From: an uncultured SAR86 cluster bacterium
GTDB lineage: Bacteria; Pseudomonadota; Gammaproteobacteria; Magnimaribacterales; D2472
Assembly (NCBI GenBank): GCA_902591925.1
Contig: CACJCN010000002.1
Coordinates: 124,001 to 188,000, forward strand
Length of the DNA stretch: 64,000 nt
Direction of reading: 5' to 3'
Shown here: positions 34,649 to 43,833 of the stretch, one piece after another
Position numbering within the stretch: position 1 is the stretch's first letter
Layout: the number at the start of each line of letters is the position of its first letter
The notes under the pieces: model-generated
Told to the model about the DNA's origin: nothing
The model's input: only the letters and a program-made list of their open reading frames with translations
The model's database searches: none
Program-made: the position numbers and the translations under genes

Positions 34649-35380
34649 ATGAAAATTATAAAAGCTGATAATTATCAAACTTGGTACTTAGAACATTTAG
34701 ATAGTGCTGTTTTAATTGATCCTTGGTTAACAAATACTTTGCAACCAGAAGGAACTTTTTTTATTCAAAGACGAAAAAAAAATCCAACTTGTTTATCAGA
34801 AAATCATATTAATAAAGTAAATGGAATTATCATAACTGCTCCATTTGAAGACCATTTACATTTTGAATCAATTAATATGTTTCCAAACATTCCCATATTC
34901 ACATCAAATATTGTAAAAAGACAATTAATCAAAAAAAATGTTAAAAATACAATCCATATACTTACCGAGGAGAATTACAAAGTTAATAATCTCAATATAA
35001 AAGCACTTCCAACAAGTTATCCTTACTATCAAACAACATTTTCATTGTTAATAGAAGATGACGAAGGAAATAGTATTTTTCACGAAGGTCATAGGGTGAA
35101 TTTCAAATACTTAATTAAGAATAATATAAAAGCAGATGTTGCTATTCTTACAGCAGAGGAATCTAAATTATTTGGATTTATTCAGTTAGGTATGAATTAT
35201 AAAAATACATTAAAAGCAGTAAATTTATTAGGATCAAATCAATTATTTATTACAGGAAATAATCCTGAAAAAACACAGGGTTTTATTAAAAACTTTTTAT
35301 TGACTAAATCTTTTGATATAAATGATTTATCTAGACAAATTAATGTTTATAAAAATGAATATGATTTTTATGAATTTTAA
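34649..35380 (+). CDS. Metallo-beta-lactamase-superfamily-like protein lacking the HxH pair
   Basis: A 243-residue protein with the metallo-beta-lactamase scaffold: LEHLDSAVLIDPWL at the start, a TAPFEDHLHFES loop at residues 63-74 and a FHEGHRVN segment near 145. The canonical HxHxDH motif reads A64-P-F-E-D68-H69, so both first-site histidines are missing while Asp-His and a following His71 remain. A related pattern (DDHxH without the first histidines) occurs in cyanobacterial and plastid homologues, as I recall, so this is probably a distinct subfamily rather than decay. Function unknown. Its stop shares the tetranucleotide TTAA with the convergent aminotransferase stop. Confidence 0.65.
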   Translation: MKIIKADNYQTWYLEHLDSAVLIDPWLTNTLQPEGTFFIQRRKKNPTCLSENHINKVNGIIITAPFEDHLHFESINMFPNIPIFTSNIVKRQLIKKNVKNTIHILTEENYKVNNLNIKALPTSYPYYQTTFSLLIEDDEGNSIFHEGHRVNFKYLIKNNIKADVAILTAEESKLFGFIQLGMNYKNTLKAVNLLGSNQLFITGNNPEKTQGFIKNFLLTKSFDINDLSRQINVYKNEYDFYEF

Positions 35381-36492
35381 ATTACTTCTGCAAGAGAATT
35401 TAAACAATATTCAATATTTTTCTCATTGGAAGATTGTCCCATAAGTCCAATTCGCCATACTTTTCCTGCAAGCACTCCAAGACCAGCACCGATTTCGAGA
35501 TTAAATTCATTTAAAAGTTTTTGTCTTGATTCTAGATCATCAACACCATCAGGAATATAGATAGCATTTAGTTGAGGTAATCTATCCTCTTCTTTAACTA
35601 AAAATTCAATATTTAATTTCTCTAGGCCTTGCCTGAGTTGCATATGATTTTCTTTATGTCTTTTCCATGAATTTTCTAGACCCTCCTCACTCAACATCAC
35701 TAAAGCTTCATGTAATCCATATAATGCATTTATTGGCGCAGTATGATGATATGATCGACCTCCTTCACCTTCCCAATATGACATGATCAAGTTTAAATCA
35801 AGAAACCAACTTTTTACTTTTGATTTTCTATTCTTTATCTTTTCCTTTGCAGCATTACTAAAACTAATTGGCGATAAACCAGGTGATGCCGACAAACATT
35901 TTTGTGTACCTGAATAAATTGCATCAATTCCCCACTTATCTACTTTTAAAGGAACCCCAACCAAACCAGTTACAGTGTCTACAATTGATAAGCATCCATG
36001 TTCATGAGCTAGTTTTGTAATTGATTCTGGGTCCGTAAGAGCTCCAGTTGAGGTTTCAGCATGAACTGAAGCAACAATTTTTGCATCCTTATGCTCATTT
36101 AAGGCTGATTCAATTTTATTTAAATCTACTTTTGTTCCCCATTCATCATCAATAACTATTGGTATTCCACCAAATCGCTCTACATTCTCTTTCATTCTTT
36201 CACCAAAAAACCCATTTTTAGCAATTATTACCTTATCATCAGGCTCTACAAGATTTGCAAAGCAACATTCCATGCCCGCCATACCAGGAGCAGAAACTGC
36301 AAAAGTTAGTTCGTTTTGTGTTTGAAATGCATATTGAAGTAATTCTTTTGTTTCATCCATCATCTTAATAAAGACTGGATCAAGATGACCAATAGTCGGT
36401 CTTGCCATAGCTTGCAAAACTCGGTCAGAGACATCTGATGGACCTGGGCCCATTAAAATCCTATTTGGAGGTATAAATGAATTAGTTTCCAT
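35377..36492 (-). CDS. Class V aminotransferase, alanine/serine-glyoxylate aminotransferase type
   Basis: A 371-residue PLP enzyme. The N-terminal RILMGPGPSDVSDRVLQAM is the AGXT-type start. Asp172 in SIVDTVTGLVG contacts the PLP ring nitrogen, and Lys198 in SGTQKCLSASPGL is the Schiff-base lysine. YHHTAPINALYGLHEAL (near 244) is another family landmark. Such enzymes transaminate glyoxylate, pyruvate or hydroxypyruvate with serine or alanine, linking photorespiratory-type C2 acids to amino acids; taurine-pyruvate-like specificity is less likely. A TATTAT box lies six bases before the ATG. Gamma-glutamyltransferase lies 31 bases upstream on the same strand. Confidence 0.88.
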   Translation of the reverse strand: METNSFIPPNRILMGPGPSDVSDRVLQAMARPTIGHLDPVFIKMMDETKELLQYAFQTQNELTFAVSAPGMAGMECCFANLVEPDDKVIIAKNGFFGERMKENVERFGGIPIVIDDEWGTKVDLNKIESALNEHKDAKIVASVHAETSTGALTDPESITKLAHEHGCLSIVDTVTGLVGVPLKVDKWGIDAIYSGTQKCLSASPGLSPISFSNAAKEKIKNRKSKVKSWFLDLNLIMSYWEGEGGRSYHHTAPINALYGLHEALVMLSEEGLENSWKRHKENHMQLRQGLEKLNIEFLVKEEDRLPQLNAIYIPDGVDDLESRQKLLNEFNLEIGAGLGVLAGKVWRIGLMGQSSNEKNIEYCLNSLAEVI

Positions 36493-36498
36493 GACGAT

Positions 36499-36504
36499 AT
36501 AATA
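36499..36504 (-). promoter_or_regulatory. -10 box six bases before the aminotransferase start (leaderless signature)
   Basis: TATTAT (five of six consensus bases) on the minus strand ends six bases before the ATG at 36492, with no ribosome site in between. The element sits in the 31-base gap behind the gamma-glutamyltransferase stop, suggesting that the aminotransferase is transcribed on its own. Confidence 0.4.
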
Positions 36505-36523
36505 CTAGATAAATCTACTTAAT

Positions 36524-38221
36524 TTAATACCCTGCTGCATGACCATCTTTTCTACTTTCTGAGGCGCCAAAGTATACGTTATTTTTTTTCATAATTGCTT
36601 GATAGCCACCAAATGCACCCTTCATATAATCATCCTCCGTTTTAGAAACAACTCTATGGCCAATATCCATTATTTTTTTAATTTCAGTTTCATTAAATCC
36701 ATTTTCAAAAATTAAGTATCCTCCGTCTGTCATTTTTTCACCTGTTGGCTGTGATGAGCCAACATGTCTAAACCTTGGAGCATCTCCTGCCTCTTGAAGA
36801 TTCATTTTAAAGTCAATTAAATTAATTACGATTTGTGCATGGCCTTGAGGTTGCATTGCTCCTCCCATCACACCAAAACTTACTAATGGATTTCCATTTT
36901 TAGTTATAAAGGCAGGAATTATAGTGTGAAAAGGTCTTTTTCCTCCTTGAAGAGAATTCTTATGTTGTGGATCAAGACTAAACATCTCACCCCTATCTTG
37001 AAGCATAAATCCAGTATTATCAGGAACAATACCAGAACCCATACCTCTGTAGTTACTTTGAATTAGAGATATCATATTGCCATACTCATCAGCTACTGTT
37101 AAATAAATAGTGTCGCCATCCTCTAAGTTAGGAGAATCAATAGTCTTTAGTGTATCTTTAACACTTATTAATTTATTTCTTTTCTCCGCATATTCTTTTG
37201 AAATTAAAGTATCAACTGGAATATTTGAAAACCTCATGTCTGCATAATATTTTGCTCTATCTTCATAAGCTAATTTTTTAGCTTCTGTAAACAAATGAAT
37301 GTATTCTGAACTTCCAAACTTAAGGCTTGATAAGTCATAATTCTCTAAAATGTTTAGAATTTGTAGAGCAGCAATACCTTGGCCATTTGGTGGTAATTCC
37401 CAAATATCATATCCTCTATAATTTGAACTAACGGGTTCAATCCATTCTGATTTAAAATTAGATAAATCTGATGGTGAATAAAAACCACCTTCATCATTTA
37501 TTGATTTCACAATGTCATCAGCAATCTTACCTCTGTAAAAAGCTTCTCCATATGAAGATGCGATATCTCTGTAATTTTGAGCAAGAAGTGGATTTTTGAA
37601 GATATCACCTTTTTTTGGAGTCACGCCATTGGGCATCCATACTTTTTGAAAATTTTTATAATCTTTAAAAATTTCAGAAGATCTATTTAAGTAATACGCA
37701 ATTAATTCAGATACTGGAAACCCATTTTCTGCATAATTTATTGCGTCATCAAATAATTTAGCAAATTCAAATTTACCAAATTTTTTATGCAATGCAGACC
37801 ATCCCTCAACAGCACCTGGAACGGAAATTGGTAAAGGACCATATGGAGGAATTTTATCTAAACCTAAATCTTTAATTTTTTCTATTGATATATTCTTTGG
37901 AGCAGGACCAGAAGAATTTAAACCATAAAGCTTTTTATCTTTTTCAATCCAAACAATTGCAAAAAGATCTCCACCAATTCCACAACCTGTTGGCTCTACC
38001 AGCCCCAAAACTGCGTTAGCTGCAATTGCAGCATCAATTGCATTTCCACCTGATTTGAGTATCGAAATAGCTGTTTGTGTAGCCAAGGGATGACTTGTTG
38101 CAGCCATTCCATTATTTGCAATTACTTCTGATCTGCTAGCAAACTCTAAACCAGTAATTCGATCATATGAACTAAGATTAAATGATATTAAGAATAAAAA
38201 TGATACAAAAAAAGTTTTCAT
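36524..38221 (-). CDS. ggt: Gamma-glutamyltransferase (gamma-glutamyl transpeptidase)
   Basis: A 565-residue exported Ntn-hydrolase. Residues 1-18 are a signal peptide. The conserved large-subunit segments GMAATSHPLATQ (39-50), SGGNAIDAAIAANAVLGLVEP and GIGGDLF are present. Autocleavage should occur before Thr371 in DGDTIYLTVAD, and small-subunit GGKRPFHTIIPA and GVMGGAMQPQGH follow. The SNYRGMGSG stretch belongs to the branch that differs from E. coli Ggt. It hydrolyses or transfers the gamma-glutamyl group of glutathione and its conjugates in the periplasm. That fits the many GST-fold and MAPEG proteins in the window. Confidence 0.9.
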   Translation of the reverse strand: MKTFFVSFLFLISFNLSSYDRITGLEFASRSEVIANNGMAATSHPLATQTAISILKSGGNAIDAAIAANAVLGLVEPTGCGIGGDLFAIVWIEKDKKLYGLNSSGPAPKNISIEKIKDLGLDKIPPYGPLPISVPGAVEGWSALHKKFGKFEFAKLFDDAINYAENGFPVSELIAYYLNRSSEIFKDYKNFQKVWMPNGVTPKKGDIFKNPLLAQNYRDIASSYGEAFYRGKIADDIVKSINDEGGFYSPSDLSNFKSEWIEPVSSNYRGYDIWELPPNGQGIAALQILNILENYDLSSLKFGSSEYIHLFTEAKKLAYEDRAKYYADMRFSNIPVDTLISKEYAEKRNKLISVKDTLKTIDSPNLEDGDTIYLTVADEYGNMISLIQSNYRGMGSGIVPDNTGFMLQDRGEMFSLDPQHKNSLQGGKRPFHTIIPAFITKNGNPLVSFGVMGGAMQPQGHAQIVINLIDFKMNLQEAGDAPRFRHVGSSQPTGEKMTDGGYLIFENGFNETEIKKIMDIGHRVVSKTEDDYMKGAFGGYQAIMKKNNVYFGASESRKDGHAAGY

Positions 38222-38253
38222 TACATATTAAACAATGATTTATGCTATTAATA

Positions 38254-38259
38254 TATACT
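38254..38259 (+). promoter_or_regulatory. -10 box six bases before the secreted-protein start (leaderless signature)
   Basis: TATACT ends exactly six bases before the ATG at 38266, in the gap between divergent ggt and the small secreted-protein gene. The spacing would put the transcript start on the ATG itself, and it supports this ATG over the in-frame one at 38242. Confidence 0.45.
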
Positions 38260-38265
38260 CATGTT

Positions 38266-38598
38266 ATGAAGATGTTAATAACAATTTTTTTATTATTATC
38301 CAGCTTCAAAGTTTTTGGAGAGTTTGATAACAAATGTTCCGTAATAATCACTCTGAGACTACAGGATAATAACGGTGCCTATCAGGATGCTATTGACAAA
38401 ATCAATCAGTGTAACAAAAATGATATTCTCTCTGTTACTAGCTTCTTAGATCTATCTATTAGTAAAGTTTATATCACAGATATAATTCAAACATACTGCA
38501 TGTTTAATCATGAGATTGTTACATTGCTTGATGAAAAAACCTCAAACTTAAGCTGTGTCCACAGAGGAAAAGCAAGAGTCGAGAGAAAACTTAATTAA
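38266..38598 (+). CDS. Small secreted cysteine-containing protein, unknown
   Basis: A 110-residue protein with a signal peptide in the first 18 residues (MKMLITIFLLLSSFKVFG), followed by a mature domain of about 92 residues with four cysteines (in DNKCSV, NQCNKN, TYCMFN and LSCVHR), likely two periplasmic disulfides. I do not recognise the family; the helix-rich middle is somewhat like small DUF3718-type proteins, but I would not assign it. I chose the ATG at 38266 because a -10 box lies six bases before it and the signal peptide then starts normally. Its 3' end overlaps the convergent MAPEG gene by eight bases. Confidence 0.6.
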   Translation: MKMLITIFLLLSSFKVFGEFDNKCSVIITLRLQDNNGAYQDAIDKINQCNKNDILSVTSFLDLSISKVYITDIIQTYCMFNHEIVTLLDEKTSNLSCVHRGKARVERKLN

Positions 38599-38971
38599 CT
38601 ATATTTAAAGCCATCATTACAAGAACAACTATTGATGGAATCCATATTGTTGGTCTTATCAAAGGATATTTATAGAGATTAATAATATGCCCAAAAAGAT
38701 ATAGTATTCTTAAACCAAACCAAATCTGAGCTAAAAAAAGATTATCAATTCCCTGTGCAATGGACAAAACAGATACCGGTAAAAAAATAAATAATGACTG
38801 TCTTAGATTGTCTCCAGCTACAATCATCCTTTTGGATAAATCAGTTAATCCAGATAAATCTCCATCTGAAATTGTAAATTGTACAAAAGGTACTTTATGA
38901 ATAGAAAAGGTTAATACAAAAAATAAATGGGCTGTGTAAAAAAGTACTACACATATTAATAAATCTACCAT
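38591..38971 (-). CDS. MAPEG family membrane protein
   Basis: A 126-residue protein with four hydrophobic segments (about 4-25, 55-75, 78-98 and 103-124), matching the MAPEG family of glutathione- and eicosanoid-related enzymes. The diagnostic RMIVAGDNLRQSLFIFLPV stretch (about residues 44-62) carries the conserved Arg, Asn and Arg/Glu region, and IWFGLRILYLFGHI the second one. GGAG lies six bases before the ATG at 38971, which I prefer over the ATG at 38983. Bacterial members are GST- or MGST-like, but many lack proven activity. It lies upstream of the TPR-sulfotransferase stop region and tail-overlaps the secreted-protein gene. Confidence 0.75.
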   Translation of the reverse strand: MVDLLICVVLFYTAHLFFVLTFSIHKVPFVQFTISDGDLSGLTDLSKRMIVAGDNLRQSLFIFLPVSVLSIAQGIDNLFLAQIWFGLRILYLFGHIINLYKYPLIRPTIWIPSIVVLVMMALNIVN

Positions 38972-39005
38972 ACTTAACTCCATAATTAATAATAACTATA
39001 TTACT

Positions 39006-41009
39006 CTATGAATTAATTAAAGCAATATCTTCTGGTTTAAGTAAATCTTCGTCAAGATTATCAACAAGAGTTTTAAGATTTTTTGCATATGGTTTCCATC
39101 TATCCATCCCAGATTTATTAATTGGTTTTCTAACTTGTTCAGAGCTAGCGGTTCGAACGGATCTATCAGTCTCATAAAATTTTATACATGATTCTTCAAA
39201 GGGTAATTCTAAAAAATCAAGCATTCTTTTAACCTGCCCTTCTAAGTCATCAATAATATCCTCATTATTTACCCTCAAAATTTTGTTAGGTAAAACTTTA
39301 TTCCAATGATTCATTAACTTTACATAACTGTTATAGTAATTCCCCGCTTCAGCTAATCCATAAGTAAATTCTTGTCCTTGTGCAAACAATTGTTTAAACA
39401 TGCTGAAACAACAATCTAATGGATATCTTCTTGCATCAATAATTTTTGCATTAGGAAGAATTAAATGAATAAGGCCTATATGACGAAAATTATTTGGCAT
39501 TTTATCTGTAAATCTTGGCGCATTCTTTCTATGAATACGCGTATCATCAATAAATGACTTTCCTAATTCTTGCCTTTTTTCAAGGGTAAGAGATTTCATA
39601 GTTTTTGGATAATTGCCAAGATTTCCATATATATCGTCACCCCTAAAACTTTGTGCCATAGATAAAATATTAGGTAATTCAAGTGTTCCATCAACCATAG
39701 AATGGGATGCAAGAATTTGCTCAATTAGAGTAGAGCCAGCTCTAGGCAAGCCTAATATAAAAATTGGATCATTTGCATCATGTCCACCATTACCTAATTT
39801 TTCAAAAAATTTCTCATCACATACGTCGATTTGAGCTTGAAGTTCTTTATTCATTTTTTCAATTGTATATTTACTTTGTTCTTTTTTAATTTTGTTTCCC
39901 ATATCAAGATTCTTAAATGCTTCTTCATAATCTCCTATTGCCTCACACCCTTGAGCAAGAGCGAAATGAAAATATGCTTTATCTTTTAAAGTTAAATCAA
40001 CCCTTTTTAGTTGATTTTTCATAACATCTAACTCTTTGTCACTAAATTTATATGTTTTCAAATTAGATAGAGAAAAATAAGCCTCACCATGATCATTTTT
40101 AATTTTGTATGCAGATTTATAGCTTTCTATAGCTTTATCTGTTTTTCCGAGTGTTTTTTCTGCATGACCTTTTGAAGTCATAGCACTAAAATTATATGGA
40201 TTTTCTTTTATTATTTTTTCAAATAAATCTATTGCTTCTGAATGATATCCATTTTGCATAATTTCACTTGCTTTTTGAGCTTGATATGAAAGATTGTCTG
40301 GAAATTTTTCACACAAAATATTTACTTGCTCCATTGTCTCAGTAAACTTTTGTTTTAGCCTTAAAATTAGTGCATATTTCATTCTTATTTCACCATCATC
40401 AGGACTAAATTTGACTGCATTTTCCAATAGAATTTCTGCATCATCATAGTAACCAAACTTTTTTGCGATATCAGATAATAAAGACATTGCATATACGTTT
40501 GTAGGATTTTTTTTAAGAAATTCTCTACATTTTTGTTCAGCAATGGCCAATCTTCCTTCATTAAGGATCTGACTTATATAAAGAAGAATTGGCGGTAATG
40601 AGTCTAGTTTTTTTATCTGTTCATGTGCATGTTCAGCAGCAGCTTTATTATTTCTTTTATTAAAATAATTGAATAAAGATTTCCATGAAGCTACAAGTGC
40701 TGGATTTAATTCACAAGCTTGTCTATAGTGAGATGCTGCCTCTTCATTTTCACCAATTGCTTTGCAGAGATGCCCTAATTCTTGATAAGCCCTTCCCATA
40801 TCAGGTGCTTGTATAAGCAAATTATTTAAATATTCTTTTGAATCTTTATAATTTTTTAAGTATCTTGAGCAAACTGCTGCTAGGTATAAACTATCTTTAT
40901 GATTAGGATCTTTTGAAAGATTTGATTCCAAGAAACTTAAACCTTCTACAAATCTACTATCTCTAATAGCCTTTGAAGCCCTTTCAATATTTAACTTTTC
41001 TTGATTCAT
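39006..41009 (-). CDS. TPR-repeat sulfotransferase (copy 1)
   Basis: A 667-residue two-part protein. Residues 1-385 are about ten tetratricopeptide repeats. Residues 410-667 are a PAPS-dependent sulfotransferase domain with the 5'-phosphosulfate loop LPRAGST at 421-427, a HLILPNAKIIDARRYPLDCCFSMFKQLF block near 515 that holds the 3'-phosphate-binding Arg and Ser, and a C-terminal RTASSEQVRKPI. Such fusions resemble protein or lipid sulfotransferases. No signal peptide is present, so it acts in the cytoplasm. It lies behind a TonB receptor, separated by a terminator, and has its own -10 box six bases before the ATG. It is a paralogue of the gene at 47132-48730. Confidence 0.88.
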   Translation of the reverse strand: MNQEKLNIERASKAIRDSRFVEGLSFLESNLSKDPNHKDSLYLAAVCSRYLKNYKDSKEYLNNLLIQAPDMGRAYQELGHLCKAIGENEEAASHYRQACELNPALVASWKSLFNYFNKRNNKAAAEHAHEQIKKLDSLPPILLYISQILNEGRLAIAEQKCREFLKKNPTNVYAMSLLSDIAKKFGYYDDAEILLENAVKFSPDDGEIRMKYALILRLKQKFTETMEQVNILCEKFPDNLSYQAQKASEIMQNGYHSEAIDLFEKIIKENPYNFSAMTSKGHAEKTLGKTDKAIESYKSAYKIKNDHGEAYFSLSNLKTYKFSDKELDVMKNQLKRVDLTLKDKAYFHFALAQGCEAIGDYEEAFKNLDMGNKIKKEQSKYTIEKMNKELQAQIDVCDEKFFEKLGNGGHDANDPIFILGLPRAGSTLIEQILASHSMVDGTLELPNILSMAQSFRGDDIYGNLGNYPKTMKSLTLEKRQELGKSFIDDTRIHRKNAPRFTDKMPNNFRHIGLIHLILPNAKIIDARRYPLDCCFSMFKQLFAQGQEFTYGLAEAGNYYNSYVKLMNHWNKVLPNKILRVNNEDIIDDLEGQVKRMLDFLELPFEESCIKFYETDRSVRTASSEQVRKPINKSGMDRWKPYAKNLKTLVDNLDEDLLKPEDIALINS

Positions 41010-41015
41010 TGAAAT

Positions 41016-41021
41016 ATTATA
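41016..41021 (-). promoter_or_regulatory. Promoter of TPR-sulfotransferase copy 1, -10 six bases before ATG
   Basis: TATAAT on the minus strand ends six bases before the ATG at 41009. A TTGTTT hexamer at 41044-41039 lies 17 bases further upstream, an acceptable -35. The pair sits just downstream of the receptor terminator, so the sulfotransferase is likely transcribed independently as a leaderless mRNA. Confidence 0.55.
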
Positions 41022-41042
41022 AATTTATATCTAAAACCAAAC

Positions 41043-41071
41043 AAAAAAAAGGGAGTAACAACTCCCTTTTT
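41043..41071 (-). terminator. Intrinsic terminator after TonB receptor 1 (possibly bidirectional)
   Basis: GGGAGT (41051-41056), loop AACA and ACTCCC (41061-41066) form a perfect six-pair stem. A run of eight A's precedes it on the plus strand, which is the U-tract on the minus strand, and five T's follow. It lies 22 bases beyond the stop of the receptor gene at 41093. Confidence 0.85.
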
Positions 41072-41092
41072 AATATTATAAATACCTAGAAA

Positions 41093-43684
41093 TTAAAAGT
41101 TCTTTTTAACTCTAATTCCAACTGTAGTTGGTCTAATATAAGCAATACGTTGTCTATCAAATACAAATGTGTTGCTTATTTCAGCTCTTTCGTCAGTTAC
41201 ATTGTCAATATAAAGCTCAGCAGTTATGTCATCATTAGTCATACCTGCTCTTAGATCTATATAGCTGTAACCTGCTTGTCTAGCTTTATTAGGTTCCATA
41301 ATGTCAGAAAAGCTTTCGTCTGAATAAGTAAACTGAGCTTGAACATGTCCTACATAACCTGCAGACATAGCAAACTCTTGTCTTACTCTTACGTTGGCCT
41401 GCACTCCAGGAGCAAAAGCTAACTCTTCTCCGACTATAACATCATCAGTTGGCACCAGTTTTTTGGTAATTTCTGTATCTAAGAATGAGAAAGCACCTGC
41501 GACTGATAAACCTTCGACATCTGTGAAATAGGTAAAGTCACCCTCAACTCCTTTTATTTCTGCATCAGCAGCATTATCAGAGAAGAATAAGTTAACAATA
41601 CTTGGATCAAAGATTGTACTTTGCAAGCCTGCAACATCTACCATAAAAGCACTACCATTAAATCTAAGTTGTCCATCTTTACTGATAGTTTTCCAACCAA
41701 ATTCATAGTTAGTTATTTCATCACTGTCAACTTCAGGTTTGACTGTATAGCTGCCATCGGCATTGGTTCTACCTACTGGTCTATTTAGTAAGCCAGGTCT
41801 AAATCCTTCTGACCAGGTAACATAGTACATAACGCCATCACTTGGATTCCATGAAAGAGTGGCTTTACCAATAACTCCATTAGATTCAGCTTTATCTGGA
41901 TATCCGTTAGCATTGCCCGGTGCATATTGAACAGATAAGTTTGAACCATATCTTTGTTCATCAGGATTGCCAAAGCCATTACCGAATGAAGAGTTTGCAC
42001 TTCCTTCAAAATCAACGGCAATATCATACCATCTAGCTCCTAAAGTCAGTTCAGTAGTGTCAGAAATAGCGTAATTGACTTCACCAAAGACACCCTTTTG
42101 CTCATCAGTTCTTCTTATATCATTAAAGAATATGACTGGTTCTGAGAACGGTCCAGCTGAATACCAACCCGCACCAGCGTTACATGCTGACTTTCCACTA
42201 CATGTAGTACCAGTTACTGCAACATCAGTAAGAGCATAGTTAGCTGCATAATCAATATCATTATCTAAAGATCCAGGATATGTAAATAAATTGAGCTCTT
42301 TAAGCTCTGTATCACTTATAAATACACCCGCTGTAAGAGACATATTGTCTGAAATAGGTGCGTTAATTCTAAATTCGTGACTTTCGACAGTAGTATCTGT
42401 AGTTGAGTCAACAAAAAGGTCAGCAGTACCGCATGAACCAAATGGTGCACCAGTTGGTGAGAACGATGTATATGTTACATAGTAATCACAAATATAATAA
42501 GGAAGATATTGACCAACAAACAAGTAATCAGTGTAATCAACTATTTGGTTAGTCTCTCTATCAGTGTAAGCCCCTGCATAAACAAGTTCTAAGTCACCAA
42601 GTGAGCCCTCAAGCGTGAAACTCATGTTTTCATATTTATCAGATATTTCATCATCACTATATCTTTGTATTTCTAAATCGCCTAAATTAGGATCAGCGAA
42701 GAAAACACCATCAGAATCAATTGTTTGCTCAGAATAAACAAGTGTTGCATTCCAGTTTTCACCAATTTCTTGTCCAATTGCTGATCTAAAACCTTCATAC
42801 TCTGTGCCATTTACATTATCTTCAATTAAAGCATTTGTTGGAGCAAATCTAACTCCAGATAAATCAGCTCCAGCTTGAAAACCACCTCTGCTTGAACTAA
42901 CAGGTAATCCATTTTCTCTAACAGTGCCAGCAGTTCTGAAACGTGCGGACATACTTGGATCAACATTACCAGCTACTTGATCAATATATCCACCACTTCT
43001 ATCTTTGTATGCAACAAATCTCCATGTAGTTCTATCTGACAAAGGTATATTTGTCATTACTTCCATCTTTCTACCTGGATCTCCTTCAGGAGTAAATCTA
43101 GTTTCTATTTCTACGTTACTCTCAGTAACACCTGCTTTTGGTTTATTTGTAATTAATCTTACAACACCTGCCTGAGAACTAGCACCAAAAAGTGTACCTT
43201 GTGGACCCGCTAGTACCTCAATCCTAGCTACATCAGCTGCATATACATCCAAGTTTCTGCCTGGTTGTGCTAAAGGCTGCTCATCGAGATAAAAGGAAAC
43301 ATTTGGAGCAAGTCCAGCAACACCAGCAGTTGTTAAATTTGGCGTCGTAGAGGCAAGACCTCTGATGTAAATAGTACTTTGACCAGGACCTGAACCACCG
43401 GCTGTAACACCTGGTAATTGCATAAGGTAATCTTCAAAGACATTTATACCTCTTTCTTCTAAAGTTTCTTCGTTAAGAGCACTAACTGAGAGTGGAACGT
43501 CTTGTAAGCTTTCAGATTTCTTTCGAGCCGTTACGACAACCTCTTCAATAGTTGCATTTTGAGCAGCAATATAACCACTAAAGACTGATGCGTTAATTAC
43601 TGCAAAAGTAGATAATGATGGCAATACTGCCGGAATTAAGGATGGAACAACTTCCTTCCGTATTTTATTTAATTTTTTTAACAT
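41093..43684 (-). CDS. TonB-dependent receptor 1
   Basis: An 863-residue outer-membrane receptor. After a long signal region (to about residue 42) the TonB box ATIEEVVVTARKK lies near 45-57. A plug domain follows with VPLSVSALNEETLEERGI, the PGVTAGGSGPGQSTIYIRGL segment near 90-110 and RIEVLAGPQGTLFGASSQAGVVRL near 155-178. The rest is a 22-strand barrel ending in an aromatic Phe (VKKNF). Cysteines in a large extracellular loop suggest a disulfide-stabilised loop. The plug type is that of receptors for carbohydrates or lipophilic ligands rather than siderophores alone; the ligand is unknown. AGGGGA gives a good ribosome site. A hairpin terminator follows, then the TPR-sulfotransferase. Confidence 0.92.
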   Translation of the reverse strand: MLKKLNKIRKEVVPSLIPAVLPSLSTFAVINASVFSGYIAAQNATIEEVVVTARKKSESLQDVPLSVSALNEETLEERGINVFEDYLMQLPGVTAGGSGPGQSTIYIRGLASTTPNLTTAGVAGLAPNVSFYLDEQPLAQPGRNLDVYAADVARIEVLAGPQGTLFGASSQAGVVRLITNKPKAGVTESNVEIETRFTPEGDPGRKMEVMTNIPLSDRTTWRFVAYKDRSGGYIDQVAGNVDPSMSARFRTAGTVRENGLPVSSSRGGFQAGADLSGVRFAPTNALIEDNVNGTEYEGFRSAIGQEIGENWNATLVYSEQTIDSDGVFFADPNLGDLEIQRYSDDEISDKYENMSFTLEGSLGDLELVYAGAYTDRETNQIVDYTDYLFVGQYLPYYICDYYVTYTSFSPTGAPFGSCGTADLFVDSTTDTTVESHEFRINAPISDNMSLTAGVFISDTELKELNLFTYPGSLDNDIDYAANYALTDVAVTGTTCSGKSACNAGAGWYSAGPFSEPVIFFNDIRRTDEQKGVFGEVNYAISDTTELTLGARWYDIAVDFEGSANSSFGNGFGNPDEQRYGSNLSVQYAPGNANGYPDKAESNGVIGKATLSWNPSDGVMYYVTWSEGFRPGLLNRPVGRTNADGSYTVKPEVDSDEITNYEFGWKTISKDGQLRFNGSAFMVDVAGLQSTIFDPSIVNLFFSDNAADAEIKGVEGDFTYFTDVEGLSVAGAFSFLDTEITKKLVPTDDVIVGEELAFAPGVQANVRVRQEFAMSAGYVGHVQAQFTYSDESFSDIMEPNKARQAGYSYIDLRAGMTNDDITAELYIDNVTDERAEISNTFVFDRQRIAYIRPTTVGIRVKKNF

Positions 43685-43833
43685 AGCTTCCCCTAATTAA
43701 GAAATTAATAGGTTAAGGTTACTAAATTAGGCAAAACTATGCAAATTTGGTTAACATTAAATACATGAATATTCAGTTAATATAGATATTTTGAATTAAT
43801 TGTGTTTCACTAGATTTAATCTAAAACTACAAA

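Noticed and set aside
41785-42027. Alternative-frame open stretches inside TonB receptor and other genes
   Set aside because: They lie wholly inside well supported genes, show no domain pattern, and arise from the low stop density of AT-biased codons in other frames.
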